Positions 51,136-59,857 of a DNA stretch of 59,857 nt are shown here, one piece after another (the stretch's first letter is position 1; every line of letters starts with the position of its first letter). This stretch comes from an uncultured Polaribacter sp. (GTDB lineage: Bacteria; Bacteroidota; Bacteroidia; Flavobacteriales; Flavobacteriaceae). The position numbers and the translations under genes were made by a program. The notes beneath the pieces are model-generated. The model made no database searches. It saw only the letters and a program-made list of their open reading frames with translations, and was not told where the DNA came from. The DNA lies in contig NZ_CANMHM010000015.1 of assembly GCF_947497695.1 (NCBI RefSeq), forward strand, positions 1-59,857. Reading direction: 5' to 3'.

Positions 51136-53577
51136 CTACTTATTTGAGATTCTAATTACATCTGCAAAAATACCAGAAGCAGTAACATCTGCTCCAGCTC
51201 CAGCACCTTTTATAATTAAAGGATTTTCTGGATATCTGTCAGTAAAGAATAATACAATATTGTCACTTCCTTCTAAATTATAAAAAGGATGATTTGACGC
51301 AATGTGTTGCAAACCAACATTTGCTTTTCCATCTACAAATTCGGCAACATATTTTAAACGACAATCTTTGTCATTTGCCTCTTTAAATATATTTTGAAAA
51401 TGTGCTTCGTTTTTTGTTAATGAATTATAAAAAGCATCATTATTAGTTGTTTTTAAACTGTCTTCAGGTAAAAAGGCATTGTTGGTAATGTCTTCTAATT
51501 CTAATTGAAAACCACTTTCTCTAGCTAAAATTAAAATTTTACGAGCCACATCAACTCCACTTAAATCAATTTTTGGGTCTGGTTCTGTGTACCCTTCTTT
51601 TTGAGCTGCTTCTACAACATCATGAAACGTAGCATTTGCATTAAAATTATTGAATACAAAATTTAAACTACCAGATAAAACAGCTTGAATTTTATGTATT
51701 CTATCACCAGAATTGATTAAGTTTTTAAGTGTATCTATAATTGGTAAACCTGCACCAACGTTTGTTTCAAATAAGAAAGAAGCGTTGTATTTTCTAGACA
51801 CTTGTTTTAGTGTTTTGTAATTCTCAAAGCTAGAAGCACAAGCAATTTTGTTACAAGTAACCACAGAAATACTCTCTCTTAAATAGCTTTCATAAACTTC
51901 AGATACTTGCTGATTTGCAGTATTGTCTATAAAAACACTATTTATTAAATTAGCTTCTTTTACTTTTTTATGAAAACTATCTAAAGTTGTTGGTTCTCCG
52001 TTTTCTAAAGCTTCTTTCCAGTTTTCTAAGTCTAGACCTTCATTATTAAAAGCCATTTTTCTAGAATTGGCAACACCAATAACGTTAATGTTTAGTTTTA
52101 AGTTTTCTTTTAAAAATTTCTTTTGTTGATGTATTTGTGCCAAAAAGCGTTCACCAACATTACCTACACCTGTTACAAATAAGTTTAACTGTTTTGTCTT
52201 TTCTTCAAAAAACTGCTGATGTAATGTATTTAAAGCCTTTGTAGCATCACTTTTATTAATTACTGCAGAGATATTTTTTTCTGATGAACCTTGAGCAATT
52301 GCTCTTACATTTACATTGTTTCTGCCCAAAGCACTAAACATTTGTCCGCTTAAACCTTGGTAGTTTTTCATGCTTTCACCAACCACAGCAATAATTGCCA
52401 GATCGCTTTCAACAATAACAGGTTTTATTTTTTTCTTACCAATTTCAATGTTAAAAGTTTCGTTTAAAAGTTCTTTTGCTTTAGTTGCATCATCTTCATA
52501 AACACCTACACAAATAGAGTGTTCTGAGGAAGCTTGAGTAATAAAAACAACATTAATTTTAGCAATAGAAAGCGTTTCAAACAAACGTTTAGAAAAACCA
52601 GGAATTCCGATCATCCCTCCACCTTCTAAAGTAATTAAACTAATATCTTCTATGTGAGATATTCCTTTAACTTCATTACCATTTTGTGGATTATTACAAA
52701 TTAAAGTACCAGCACTTTCTGGTTCAAAAGTATTTTTAATTCTAATAGGTATTTGTTTTCTTAAAGAAGGCTGAATTGTTGGTGGATACAATACTTTGGC
52801 TCCAAAATGCGATAATTCCATGGCTTCTTCATAAGAAATTTCTGAAATAGGATAGGCTTCTTTTACCACTCTAGGATTTGCAGTATACATACCAGCAACA
52901 TCTGTCCAGATTTGTAATTCATTTGCATTTAAAGCAGCAGCATAAATAGAAGCAGTAAAATCTGAGCCTCCTCTACCTAAAGTAGTTGTTTCTTCAAAAA
53001 TATTTGAAGAAATAAAACCACCTAAAACAGTAACTTGATGGTTGTTTTCTTTAAAAAAGGAAACAATATTTTCATTGGTAGTTTTAAAATTAACCTGAGC
53101 ATTTAAAAACTCATTGTTTGTAATTACTAGCTCTCTACTTTCTTTGTGAGTAGCATCAAATAATTCTTTTGCAGCATTTGCAATAATGTAAGAAGACAAT
53201 CGCTCTCCAAAACTAGAAACTTTTGCTAGTGTTTTGTCTGATAATTCCTGCAATAAAAAAACACCATCGTATATTGTATTTAAAGAGTTTAAAAGTTGCT
53301 GAACGTAGGTAATAACTTCTTTTTGGTTTGCTGATGAAATTAAATCATTAATAACAGCTAAATGATGTTCTTCAATTTTATTTAAAACCTCTTTATAATT
53401 TTCGTTTTTATTGGCTGCCAAGTTTGCACCTTCAATTAAAGCGTTTGTAGTTTTACCAAAAGCAGAAACTACTACCGCAATTTTTTCGTTTTTAGAAGCT
53501 TTCTTAACAATTGCTAAGACTTTTTGTATGTTTTCTGAACTTGCGACAGATGAACCGCCAAATTTTAATACTTTCAT
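51136..53577 (-). CDS. thrA: Bifunctional aspartokinase / homoserine dehydrogenase I
   Basis: The ATG at 53577 (MKVLKFGGSS) is the family start; a longer open frame to 53640 is ignored. 813 residues: an aspartokinase (KFGGSSV, then TTLGRGGSDFTA), two ACT-type regulatory modules around 300-450, and a homoserine dehydrogenase (NLFVTGVGNVGERFL, then VVTCNKIA and EPDPKIDLSG). It catalyses steps 1 and 3 of the aspartate-to-threonine pathway and is usually inhibited by threonine. It follows a threonine-rich leader peptide. Confidence 0.97.
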   Translation of the reverse strand: MKVLKFGGSSVASSENIQKVLAIVKKASKNEKIAVVVSAFGKTTNALIEGANLAANKNENYKEVLNKIEEHHLAVINDLISSANQKEVITYVQQLLNSLNTIYDGVFLLQELSDKTLAKVSSFGERLSSYIIANAAKELFDATHKESRELVITNNEFLNAQVNFKTTNENIVSFFKENNHQVTVLGGFISSNIFEETTTLGRGGSDFTASIYAAALNANELQIWTDVAGMYTANPRVVKEAYPISEISYEEAMELSHFGAKVLYPPTIQPSLRKQIPIRIKNTFEPESAGTLICNNPQNGNEVKGISHIEDISLITLEGGGMIGIPGFSKRLFETLSIAKINVVFITQASSEHSICVGVYEDDATKAKELLNETFNIEIGKKKIKPVIVESDLAIIAVVGESMKNYQGLSGQMFSALGRNNVNVRAIAQGSSEKNISAVINKSDATKALNTLHQQFFEEKTKQLNLFVTGVGNVGERFLAQIHQQKKFLKENLKLNINVIGVANSRKMAFNNEGLDLENWKEALENGEPTTLDSFHKKVKEANLINSVFIDNTANQQVSEVYESYLRESISVVTCNKIACASSFENYKTLKQVSRKYNASFLFETNVGAGLPIIDTLKNLINSGDRIHKIQAVLSGSLNFVFNNFNANATFHDVVEAAQKEGYTEPDPKIDLSGVDVARKILILARESGFQLELEDITNNAFLPEDSLKTTNNDAFYNSLTKNEAHFQNIFKEANDKDCRLKYVAEFVDGKANVGLQHIASNHPFYNLEGSDNIVLFFTDRYPENPLIIKGAGAGADVTASGIFADVIRISNK

Positions 53578-53677
53578 TTTCAATGAATAGTTTAAGTAAT
53601 TTAATATTTTATTGAGTAGTTTCGATGTTGTTCGAAACAATAGTTAACCTTAAGTGATATGAATATAGCTAAAACCC

Positions 53678-53719
53678 CTAAAGGGTAATTGTTGCAGTTG
53701 TGCAGATAGTTGTGTGCAT
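53678..53719 (-). CDS. thrL: Threonine operon leader peptide (candidate attenuator)
   Basis: A 13-codon open frame, MHTTICTTATITL then TAG, with six threonine and two isoleucine codons; the Thr/Ile density is that of classical thrABC leader peptides. It lies 100 bases before thrA and about 60 bases after a good promoter. Immediately downstream are CCCTTTAGGGG with TTTT, a short terminator-like hairpin overlapping the stop, and later GTTTCGA..TCGAAAC. Ribosome stalling at Thr/Ile codons would control folding of these. The peptide is seen; the mechanism is inferred. Confidence 0.75.
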   Translation of the reverse strand: MHTTICTTATITL

Positions 53720-53783
53720 AGAAATACAAACTACATTTGTAGTTATTGAAGAGTTAATATTTGTATTTGTTAAATTCACAAGG

Positions 53784-53814
53784 CAAAAATAGTTGTATTA
53801 TTTTTATTTTTCAA
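53784..53814 (-). promoter_or_regulatory. Promoter of the thr operon
   Basis: On the minus strand TTG (53814-53812), 20 bases, then TATTTTTG (53791-53784) matches the Bacteroidota -33/-7 pattern and lies upstream of the leader peptide. The remaining 53815-53896 stretch holds nothing else that I can identify. Confidence 0.65.
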
Positions 53815-53896
53815 CTTTAAGAACAAGTTATTTTGTAAATATTGTAAATTAATACAGTATTATTAAAAATAAAGGTATTTTAAAGTTTTAATATTA

Positions 53897-55441
53897 CTAT
53901 TTAGCAAGAAGTTTTGTCTTTTCTTGAATAATAATAGCAATGGGTTTGTTTTGAATTTTGCTCTCTAACCAAGACAAAATATCTAAATACAAGAAAGCTC
54001 TTTTTTCATAAGGATGATTCTCAAACACCTTTAATTTTGCATGAATTTTTTTGAATTCATTTCTAATTTCATGTGGAAAAACATCACTCAAATCTCTAAT
54101 AGAAGTTAAGAAAACTTTTTGCACTTCTTGTAAGTTTTCCATTTTTAATAAGAACTTATAAGTATCTACAAATTGTCTTTCTAAGTCGTAATCTAAGCCA
54201 CATTCATAATGTGCAATTAGGTTTAAAATACGTGCAAAACACTGTAAATCTTCTGCAGCACTTACGTTTTTAGAACGAATAATTTTTTGCAAATAGGCAA
54301 TGCATAACTTGTTTTTGCCCATGCCAAAATACAAACAAGCAATTTTGTAGTACAGTAAAATAATATAATGATTGTCTAATCTATTCTTGTATTTATCAAT
54401 TTTATTATTAATTACATCCACCAAATATTCTCCTTTTTCAAAAGAACCTTCTAAAAAGTGAAGGTGTAATTTATTGGAATACAAATACAAGAAAATGAGT
54501 AATTCTGTATTGGTATTTAAAGGTATTTCTTTTTGATCTATTTCAGATTCAAAAAAAGTCAATTCCTTTTTAAAAGTAGATGTTTTTTTAACTAAAAAGG
54601 AAGCTTCTAATAAGTAGTTTTTAGATTTTAAATAGAAAACAGGGTGTGTATTTATTAATTTTTGACTGTTAAATAAATCGACACATTTACGTGCGTATTT
54701 ATAACTCTGCAAAAAATCTTGCACTAAAAAACTATACCATAAATGAGCTTTATATAACCATAGTTTTTCACGAAAACCTAATTTCTGAAAGTCGTATTTT
54801 GGCATTCGATCACTAAAATATTTATCTACAAATTTTAGTTCTTTTTCATTTTTTACATAACCATTTTGTATTAAATGGCTGTATAATTGCAATGATAAAT
54901 TAGATAATTTACTAGCAGTAACATTGTGCTGACTAAGTTCTTTTGCTTGTACAGAAAGTTCATTGGCTCTTGTGCTTAAACTTCTGGTAATGTATTGGGT
55001 TTCAATTACTTTTTCTAGTTCTACAATTTCATAAGCAATATTTTTTTCCTCATTATCTAAAGCCATATTTTTGGCTTTTTCTAAGAGTTTTAGACTTTGT
55101 TTGTACAGTCCTTTTTGATATAAAACCGTTGCAAAATCTAGTTGTTCTCTAATTTGAATTCGTACATTTTTATGTGCAGGATTTAATCGTAAACTAATTA
55201 AAATTTGTTTGTATAAATGTGCTTTTAAGTTAGATAGTTGTTGTTTAGAAACAATTCCACTTCCAATAATTACTTTTTCATCATAGGCTTTCAACTTCTC
55301 TAAAAATTTAAATAGCGAAAAAAATTTAGCATCAATATTACCACCCAATCTTCCAACATATAAATTAAATTGTCTCTTTTCTGATTTAGTTAAGGACTTA
55401 ATAAGTGTAAAAAGGGAGTCATTTTGTTGACTAGCAGACAT
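53897..55441 (-). CDS. Unknown helical-repeat (TPR-like) cytoplasmic protein
   Basis: 514 residues, nearly all alpha-helical, no signal peptide. The opening LFTLIKSLTKSEKRQFNLYV and a LLEKAKNMALDNEE-type helix pair suggest tetratricopeptide-like scaffolding through the middle. I believe it is a conserved protein of Flavobacteriaceae of unknown role. It is transcribed toward the thr promoter region and divergent from the next gene. Confidence 0.7.
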   Translation of the reverse strand: MSASQQNDSLFTLIKSLTKSEKRQFNLYVGRLGGNIDAKFFSLFKFLEKLKAYDEKVIIGSGIVSKQQLSNLKAHLYKQILISLRLNPAHKNVRIQIREQLDFATVLYQKGLYKQSLKLLEKAKNMALDNEEKNIAYEIVELEKVIETQYITRSLSTRANELSVQAKELSQHNVTASKLSNLSLQLYSHLIQNGYVKNEKELKFVDKYFSDRMPKYDFQKLGFREKLWLYKAHLWYSFLVQDFLQSYKYARKCVDLFNSQKLINTHPVFYLKSKNYLLEASFLVKKTSTFKKELTFFESEIDQKEIPLNTNTELLIFLYLYSNKLHLHFLEGSFEKGEYLVDVINNKIDKYKNRLDNHYIILLYYKIACLYFGMGKNKLCIAYLQKIIRSKNVSAAEDLQCFARILNLIAHYECGLDYDLERQFVDTYKFLLKMENLQEVQKVFLTSIRDLSDVFPHEIRNEFKKIHAKLKVFENHPYEKRAFLYLDILSWLESKIQNKPIAIIIQEKTKLLAK

Positions 55442-55557
55442 ATGGTTAAGTTATTTTAGCAATCTTATTAAAAGCGTACAAATACAAAAGTAGGAAACCT
55501 TTTTAATTTTTCAGCATATTTATTGTTAGTATAAGGTAGTTTTTTATTTGAAACTTA

Positions 55558-55565
55558 TATATTTG
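55558..55565 (+). promoter_or_regulatory. Candidate -7 box before the ankyrin-like gene
   Basis: TATATTTG fits TAnnTTTG and lies 29 bases before the ATG; a -33 element at the right spacing is not evident. Confidence 0.35.
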
Positions 55566-55594
55566 TTTCAATTTTGAACCCCTAATTACTAAAA

Positions 55595-56821
55595 ATGAAG
55601 GTTTTTTTACTTACAATATTTTCTTTCTTAACATTGATTCAGACTACATTTTCGCAAGATTTAGAAGGTTACTTTAAAAAATACTACGAAGAAGGAAATA
55701 TTTTTAGACTTCAAGAAGCAGTTGATTTAGGGATAGACCCTAATACAACAATTATAGAAAAACAGCCTATAGTTGATTATGTTGTAGATAGCTCTAATGA
55801 TGAAGATAAAATTATAGAAGTTTTAGGCATCCTTTTTAAATCGGGTTTAGTACTTGATAATGCTATTACATATCAAAAAATAGTACAAAATAAAACTAAA
55901 AATGTTATTGATTATTTACTTGCAAAAAATATAAAAATTAATACTGTAAGTGTAGACAATCAAAATGCTTTCTCAACTAAATATCTAAATTATTTGATAG
56001 AGAAAGGTTTTGAAATAGACGACTCAATCATCCCTAGAAGAAAGTTTGAAATTAAAAAAGCACGTTTTATTTCAAATCTAAAATTAGGTAATAAAGATTC
56101 TGTTACCTTAGCTTTAAGTACTTTTATGAGTGTTCTAGAAATGACTCATGTAGAACTATTTTATGCAATTAAAACAAAAGACACAAAGTTTATAGAAAAA
56201 ATATATAAAAAAGCATCAAAAGATGTATTAAATACAACATACTCATTACCTTGGAATAAAACAGTTTATGGTGAGCAACCAAAAAATTTTAGTAATACTC
56301 ATTACCCTTTAACTTGGGCAATGGGCACAAATGATTTAGATGTTGTAAAATATTTAATTTATGAAGGTGCATTACCATTAGAAAATGGGAATTCTAAAAG
56401 TGAACCAGAAATTCAAAAATATGTAAACGAAGCCTACAAGTTCAATTGGCATAATGATTTAAATGCTGGTTATTTTGAGGCATTGATAAAGGTTGAAGAA
56501 ACACCCGATTTTAGTTCATATACTGTTAAAAAGAACACCTTATTAAAAGAAATTATTAACAAAAATTTTGTAAACCGAGTAAAACGATCTTTCGGAATTT
56601 TTTCAAATTATGATGAAGATTTTTTTATTGAGTTAAAATTTTTAAAGAAAGATACAGAAATTGAAGCGATATTTGTAAAAACGAATGAAACCAATGATTC
56701 AAAAAATCTAAAAAAATACTTATTAAAAGATAAAAATAAAAGATTTTTCGAAAAGTTATTTAAAGAGTTAAAGTATACAGAAATTAATTACACATTTGCT
56801 TATCCAGAAAAAGTAGAATAA
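55595..56821 (+). CDS. Secreted ankyrin-repeat-like protein of unknown function
   Basis: 408 residues with a signal peptide (MKVFLLTIFSFLTLIQTTFS, cleavage near SQD). The middle shows degenerate ankyrin-type units (RLQEAVDLGIDPN, YPLTWAMGTNDLDVVKYLIYEGA). The C-terminal 110 residues are lysine-rich and unlike ankyrin. The protein may act in the periplasm through protein binding. The role is not known. Confidence 0.65.
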   Translation: MKVFLLTIFSFLTLIQTTFSQDLEGYFKKYYEEGNIFRLQEAVDLGIDPNTTIIEKQPIVDYVVDSSNDEDKIIEVLGILFKSGLVLDNAITYQKIVQNKTKNVIDYLLAKNIKINTVSVDNQNAFSTKYLNYLIEKGFEIDDSIIPRRKFEIKKARFISNLKLGNKDSVTLALSTFMSVLEMTHVELFYAIKTKDTKFIEKIYKKASKDVLNTTYSLPWNKTVYGEQPKNFSNTHYPLTWAMGTNDLDVVKYLIYEGALPLENGNSKSEPEIQKYVNEAYKFNWHNDLNAGYFEALIKVEETPDFSSYTVKKNTLLKEIINKNFVNRVKRSFGIFSNYDEDFFIELKFLKKDTEIEAIFVKTNETNDSKNLKKYLLKDKNKRFFEKLFKELKYTEINYTFAYPEKVE

Positions 56822-56845
56822 TCTTTTTGGACATCAATAAAATTT

Positions 56846-56884
56846 AAAACGATTTATAAAGTACTATTTATAGATCGTTTTTTT
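56846..56884 (+). terminator. Rho-independent terminator
   Basis: AAAACGATTTATAAAGTAC pairs imperfectly with the following CTATTTATAGATCGTTTT and ends in eight T, 25 bases after the ankyrin-like gene. The 56885-57038 stretch before the leuA promoter shows no gene. Confidence 0.78.
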
Positions 56885-57038
56885 ATTAAAAATAAATAAA
56901 ACACACTTACTTTTTTAATTGACCAATGTATTAATATTTATTGTAAACAACTGTTATTTAGTTATTTAGATTCATTGTAAAATAATTAGGTATCGTATTA
57001 GTAGGGCTTAAATTTTTATTTCAGTTTTTAAAGATATC

Positions 57039-57046
57039 TACATTTG
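57039..57046 (+). promoter_or_regulatory. Candidate -7 box of leuA
   Basis: TACATTTG fits TAnnTTTG and lies 30 bases before the leuA ATG at 57077, leaving a short leader. The -33 region is only T-rich. Confidence 0.5.
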
Positions 57047-57076
57047 ATATATAACAAGATAATCTTTATAGAAATT

Positions 57077-58252
57077 ATGCAAGATAATAAGGTTCAAATT
57101 TTTGATACAACATTAAGAGATGGAGAACAAGTTCCTGGGTGTAAGTTAGATACAACTCAGAAATTAATCATTGCAGAAAGGTTAGATTTGTTGGGTGTAA
57201 ATGTAATTGAAGCAGGTTTTCCTGTTTCAAGTCCAGGAGATTTTAATTCAGTTACTCAAATATCTAAAATTGTAAAAAATGCTTCAGTTTGTGGTTTAAC
57301 AAGAGCTGTAGAAAATGATATAAAAGTTGCAGCAGAAGCATTAAAGTTTGCAAAACATCCTAGAATTCATACTGGTATTGGTACCAGTGATTCTCATATA
57401 CAATTCAAGTTTAATTCAACTAGAGAAAAAGTAATAGAGCGTGCTGTAAAAGCAGTTGCTTATGCAAAATCTTTTGTAGAAGATGTAGAGTTTTATGCAG
57501 AAGATGCAGGTAGAACAGATAATGAATATTTGGCAAGAGTTTGTGAAGCAGTTATAAAAGCAGGTGCAACAGTGTTAAATATACCTGATACAACTGGGTA
57601 TTGTTTACCAGAAGAATATGGAGCAAAAATAAAATACCTAAGAGAAAACGTAAAAGGAATAGAAAAAGCAACACTTTCTTGTCACTGTCATAATGATTTA
57701 GGAATGGCAACTGCTAATTCAATTGCAGGAGTTATAAATGGAGCTCGTCAAATAGAATGTACAATTAATGGTATAGGAGAAAGAGCAGGAAATACAGCTT
57801 TAGAAGAGGTAGTAATGGTGTTAAAACAACATCCATATTTAAACTTAGAAACAAGCATCAACACTAAACTATTGTACGATACAAGTATTTTGGTGCGTGA
57901 AAGTATGGGAATGCCTGTACAACCAAATAAAGCTATTGTTGGGGCAAATGCATTTGCACACAGCTCTGGTATTCATCAAGATGGTGTTATCAAAAATAGA
58001 GAAACCTACGAAATTATGGATCCAGAAGATGTAGGTGTTACAGAAAGTGCCATTGTATTAACAGCAAGAAGCGGTAGAGCTGCATTGGCTTACAGAGCTA
58101 AAAAAATTGGTTACGAATTAACCAAAGTACAATTAGATATTGCTTATGAAGCTTTTTTGAATGTAGCAGACAAACAAAAAGAAGTTAAAGACAACGATAT
58201 TCATGCTATAATTAAAGAGATTAGCAAAACCTCTGAAGTTGCAAAAGCTTAA
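57077..58252 (+). CDS. leuA: 2-isopropylmalate synthase (short form)
   Basis: The ATG at 57077 ([10 protein letters not shown]) is used; 391 residues. The DRE-TIM barrel signature is [14 protein letters not shown]; later [14 protein letters not shown] (metal His pair), [15 protein letters not shown] and [10 protein letters not shown]. The protein ends near residue 390, without the leucine-binding regulatory domain of long LeuA, as is common in Bacteroidota. It condenses 2-ketoisovalerate with acetyl-CoA in leucine synthesis and precedes leuB. A citramalate or homocitrate role cannot be excluded from sequence alone. Confidence 0.88.
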   Translation: MQDNKVQIFDTTLRDGEQVPGCKLDTTQKLIIAERLDLLGVNVIEAGFPVSSPGDFNSVTQISKIVKNASVCGLTRAVENDIKVAAEALKFAKHPRIHTGIGTSDSHIQFKFNSTREKVIERAVKAVAYAKSFVEDVEFYAEDAGRTDNEYLARVCEAVIKAGATVLNIPDTTGYCLPEEYGAKIKYLRENVKGIEKATLSCHCHNDLGMATANSIAGVINGARQIECTINGIGERAGNTALEEVVMVLKQHPYLNLETSINTKLLYDTSILVRESMGMPVQPNKAIVGANAFAHSSGIHQDGVIKNRETYEIMDPEDVGVTESAIVLTARSGRAALAYRAKKIGYELTKVQLDIAYEAFLNVADKQKEVKDNDIHAIIKEISKTSEVAKA

Positions 58253-58313
58253 ATTATACAATTTTATATCTTATTTTTAAATATGTTTTTTACAACTATT
58301 TAAAAGAATCTAC

Positions 58314-58321
58314 TATCTTTG
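58314..58321 (+). promoter_or_regulatory. Candidate -7 box of leuB
   Basis: TATCTTTG fits TAnnTTTG and lies 28 bases before the ATG; a T-rich -33 (TTTTTTAC) lies 20 bases upstream. leuB may therefore also be expressed apart from leuA. Confidence 0.45.
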
Positions 58322-58349
58322 ATATAAAAAAATAATTTTTTAGTTAAAG

Positions 58350-59471
58350 ATGAAGTGTACAATTGCAGTAATACCTGGAGATGGTATTGGACCAGAAGTA
58401 ACCACGCAAGCAAAAAAAGCATTAGATGCAGTTGCAGAAGTGTATAACCATATCTTCTTATATAAAGAAGCGCAAATGGGTGCTTGTGCAATTGAAAAAT
58501 TTGGAAATCCTTTGCCAGCAGAAACCATTGAAACTTGTAAAAATGCAGATGCAATTTTATTTGGTGCTATTGGAGATTTAAAATACGACAACGACCCAAG
58601 TTTAAAAATAAGACCAGAACAAGGTCTTTTGCGTTTAAGACAAGAGTTAGATTTGTTTTGTAACGTAATACCTATAAAAGCATACCCAAAGCTAATTAAA
58701 AACTCTCCATTAAAAAAAGACATTATTTCAGGAACAGATATTGCAATCTATAGAGAGCTGTCTAGTGGTATTTACTTCGGAAAAAAAGAAACCAGTAAAG
58801 ATGGACTGTCTGCTTTTGATATTTGTTCTTACAGTGTAGAAGAAATTTCTAGAGTAGCACATTTAGCCTTTAAAGAAGCAAGAAACAGAAAGAAAAAAAT
58901 AACATTAGTAGACAAAGCCAATGTTTTAGAAACTTCACGTTTATGGAGAAAAACAGTTCTAAAAATTGCTGAAGAATACAAAGATATTGACTTAGATATT
59001 ATGTTTGTAGACAACGCTGCAATGCAATTAGTCTTAAACCCAAAACAGTTTGATGTAATTTTAGCAGAAAACCTTTTTGGAGATATTATTACTGATGTTG
59101 CCTGTGTGGTCGGAGGTTCAATTGGTATACTTGCTTCTAGTTCCGTCGGAGAAAAAAATGCGTTGTTTGAGCCAATTCATGGTGCATTTTCAAAAGCAAA
59201 AGGCAAAGATATTGCCAACCCTTTGGCATCTATTTTATCAGCAGCATTGCTATTAGAGCATTTAGGTTTAACAGATGAAGCAGATGCAATTCAAAGAGCA
59301 GTAGAAAAATCTTTAGATTTAGGCATTACAACACAAGATTTAAAAGGTAAAAATCAATTTGCAGCTTCAACAGCAAAAGTAGGCGACTTTATTGCAGATT
59401 ACATTGCTAATCAAGAAGATAGTAACCTAAATTTCACTAATATTTATATGGGACAAAGTACTATTATTTAA
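58350..59471 (+). CDS. leuB: 3-isopropylmalate dehydrogenase
   Basis: 373 residues of the decarboxylating beta-hydroxyacid dehydrogenase family: IPGDGIGPEVT start, GAIGDLKYD, LRLRQELDLFCNVIP (substrate Arg residues), VDKANVLETSRLW, VDNAAMQLV, LAENLFGDIITD, and cofactor-binding EPIHGAFSKAKGKDIANP. It oxidises 3-isopropylmalate with NAD+ in leucine synthesis and follows leuA by 97 bases. Confidence 0.96.
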   Translation: MKCTIAVIPGDGIGPEVTTQAKKALDAVAEVYNHIFLYKEAQMGACAIEKFGNPLPAETIETCKNADAILFGAIGDLKYDNDPSLKIRPEQGLLRLRQELDLFCNVIPIKAYPKLIKNSPLKKDIISGTDIAIYRELSSGIYFGKKETSKDGLSAFDICSYSVEEISRVAHLAFKEARNRKKKITLVDKANVLETSRLWRKTVLKIAEEYKDIDLDIMFVDNAAMQLVLNPKQFDVILAENLFGDIITDVACVVGGSIGILASSSVGEKNALFEPIHGAFSKAKGKDIANPLASILSAALLLEHLGLTDEADAIQRAVEKSLDLGITTQDLKGKNQFAASTAKVGDFIADYIANQEDSNLNFTNIYMGQSTII

Positions 59472-59503
59472 AACTTTGCCTATACAATATATTATTTTTT
59501 TTT

Positions 59504-59590
59504 GAAGCTATTTCCAGCTTTCATTACTCGCTTTTTTTACCTGAAAAAGGTAAAAAAGAGCTCAAACAGACCATTCAATCTGGGCTATAT
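59504..59590. repeat. GAAGCTATTT intergenic repeat, copy 2, with hairpin
   Basis: Shares GAAGCTATTT..GC and TTACT.GCTTTTTT with 25229-25265. Within it CTTTTTTTACCT, GAAA, AAGGTAAAAAAGAG folds as a hairpin (59531-59560) that could also serve as the leuB terminator. Confidence 0.5.
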
Positions 59591-59682
59591 TTTTTGTTAT
59601 TTTCAATCAAAATCAGTAAAATTTTAGTCTTACTTCACTGTAAAATTCAGCCCAAAATAATTACAGAAACTTTACTAATTTA

Positions 59683-59857
59683 ACGTGAGTTCGAGCTAAG
59701 AAAGGGTATTAATTATTAGTAAAATAGAGAAGAAATTATTAACTTAATGGTCTGAATAACAAGTTAATAATAAATATCTTCTCTATGATTACTGACAGTA
59801 AAATTATCGAAATATTTTGTCTTTTAGACGATTTTAGCAAAGAATATAACATTTTAG
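59683..59857 (+). mobile_element. Left end of an IS982-like insertion sequence (cut by window edge)
   Basis: A likely terminal repeat beginning ACGTGAGTTCGAGCTAAG lies about 100 bases before the transposase start. The stretch between is AT-rich and gene-free. The right end is outside the window, so the repeat cannot be confirmed. Confidence 0.5.
59785..59857 (+). CDS. IS982-like transposase, N-terminal fragment
   Basis: The 24 visible codons begin MITDSKIIEIFCLLDDFSKE. The EIF-C-hydrophobic-DDF-x-K pattern is typical of the N-terminus of IS982-family transposases. The catalytic domain lies beyond the window. It is read away from leuB. Confidence 0.6.
   Translation, partial: MITDSKIIEIFCLLDDFSKEYNIL

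Noticed and set aside
56885..57076. Leucine leader peptide before leuA
   Set aside because: I read this stretch in the forward frames for a short Leu/Ile/Val-rich frame after a start codon and found none; ATG codons meet stops at once.

Overview
The window looks like the chromosome of a marine member of the Flavobacteriaceae (Polaribacter/Tenacibaculum type; inferred from content, not from a database). Supporting signs are low GC, a type IX secretion C-terminal sorting domain, Bacteroidota-type promoters (TAnnTTTG -7 boxes, e.g. TTTG-N19-TAAATTTG before tRNA-Gln), almost no Shine-Dalgarno sites, a GT117/DUF2723 membrane protein, and a polysaccharide/uronate utilisation locus.

Region 1 (1-19945) is the striking part: an integron-like gene-cassette array. 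A tyrosine recombinase (18788-19945, minus) is followed downstream on the same strand by about 15 cassettes holding 22 genes, all minus strand. Fourteen attC-like sites of about 130 bp separate them. In each site the outer arms are complementary although their sequence changes from site to site, and many carry a central palindrome around TCCGCGAGGA. Each cassette starts with GTT plus a cassette-specific sequence that is the reverse complement of its own 3' end, as expected if cassettes excise by G^TT cleavage at a folded attC. The recombinase has all catalytic residues but lacks the insertion typical of IntI, and it points the same way as the cassettes rather than divergently; a plausible attI lies at its stop codon. 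Cassettes encode secreted proteins and lipoproteins, a T9SS cargo, a MepB-like protein with an integron-type effector-binding protein, an HNH protein, a Crp/CPBP pair and several unknowns. The most distal cassette carries a three-gene DarT / ADP-ribosylglycohydrolase / SF1 helicase operon, probably phage defence, between two hairpins of a different covarying family.

Region 2 (20047-29448) is housekeeping: polA, a metallophosphoesterase, a cysteine-less thioredoxin-like protein, a polysaccharide deacetylase, a GT117 protein and tRNA-Gln(UUG).

Region 3 (29527-41394) is a uronic-acid locus: a PL5-type lyase pseudogene with two lesions, a GH2 lipoprotein and a GH88/GH105 unsaturated glucuronyl hydrolase on the minus strand. 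Divergent from them are an SDR fructuronate reductase, uxuA, uxaC and a TRAP transporter. Together they would cleave uronate polymers, import the uronate and convert it to 2-keto-3-deoxygluconate.

Region 4 (41720-47607) is the four-gene ligase-associated DNA damage response cluster (MBL exonuclease, ATP-dependent ligase, DEXH helicase, PdeM).

Region 5 (47611-59857) holds an SGNH/CE2-like esterase; thrA-thrB-thrC preceded by a promoter and a 13-codon, threonine-rich leader peptide (probable attenuator); two proteins of unknown role; leuA-leuB; and, at the right edge, the start of an IS982-like transposase.
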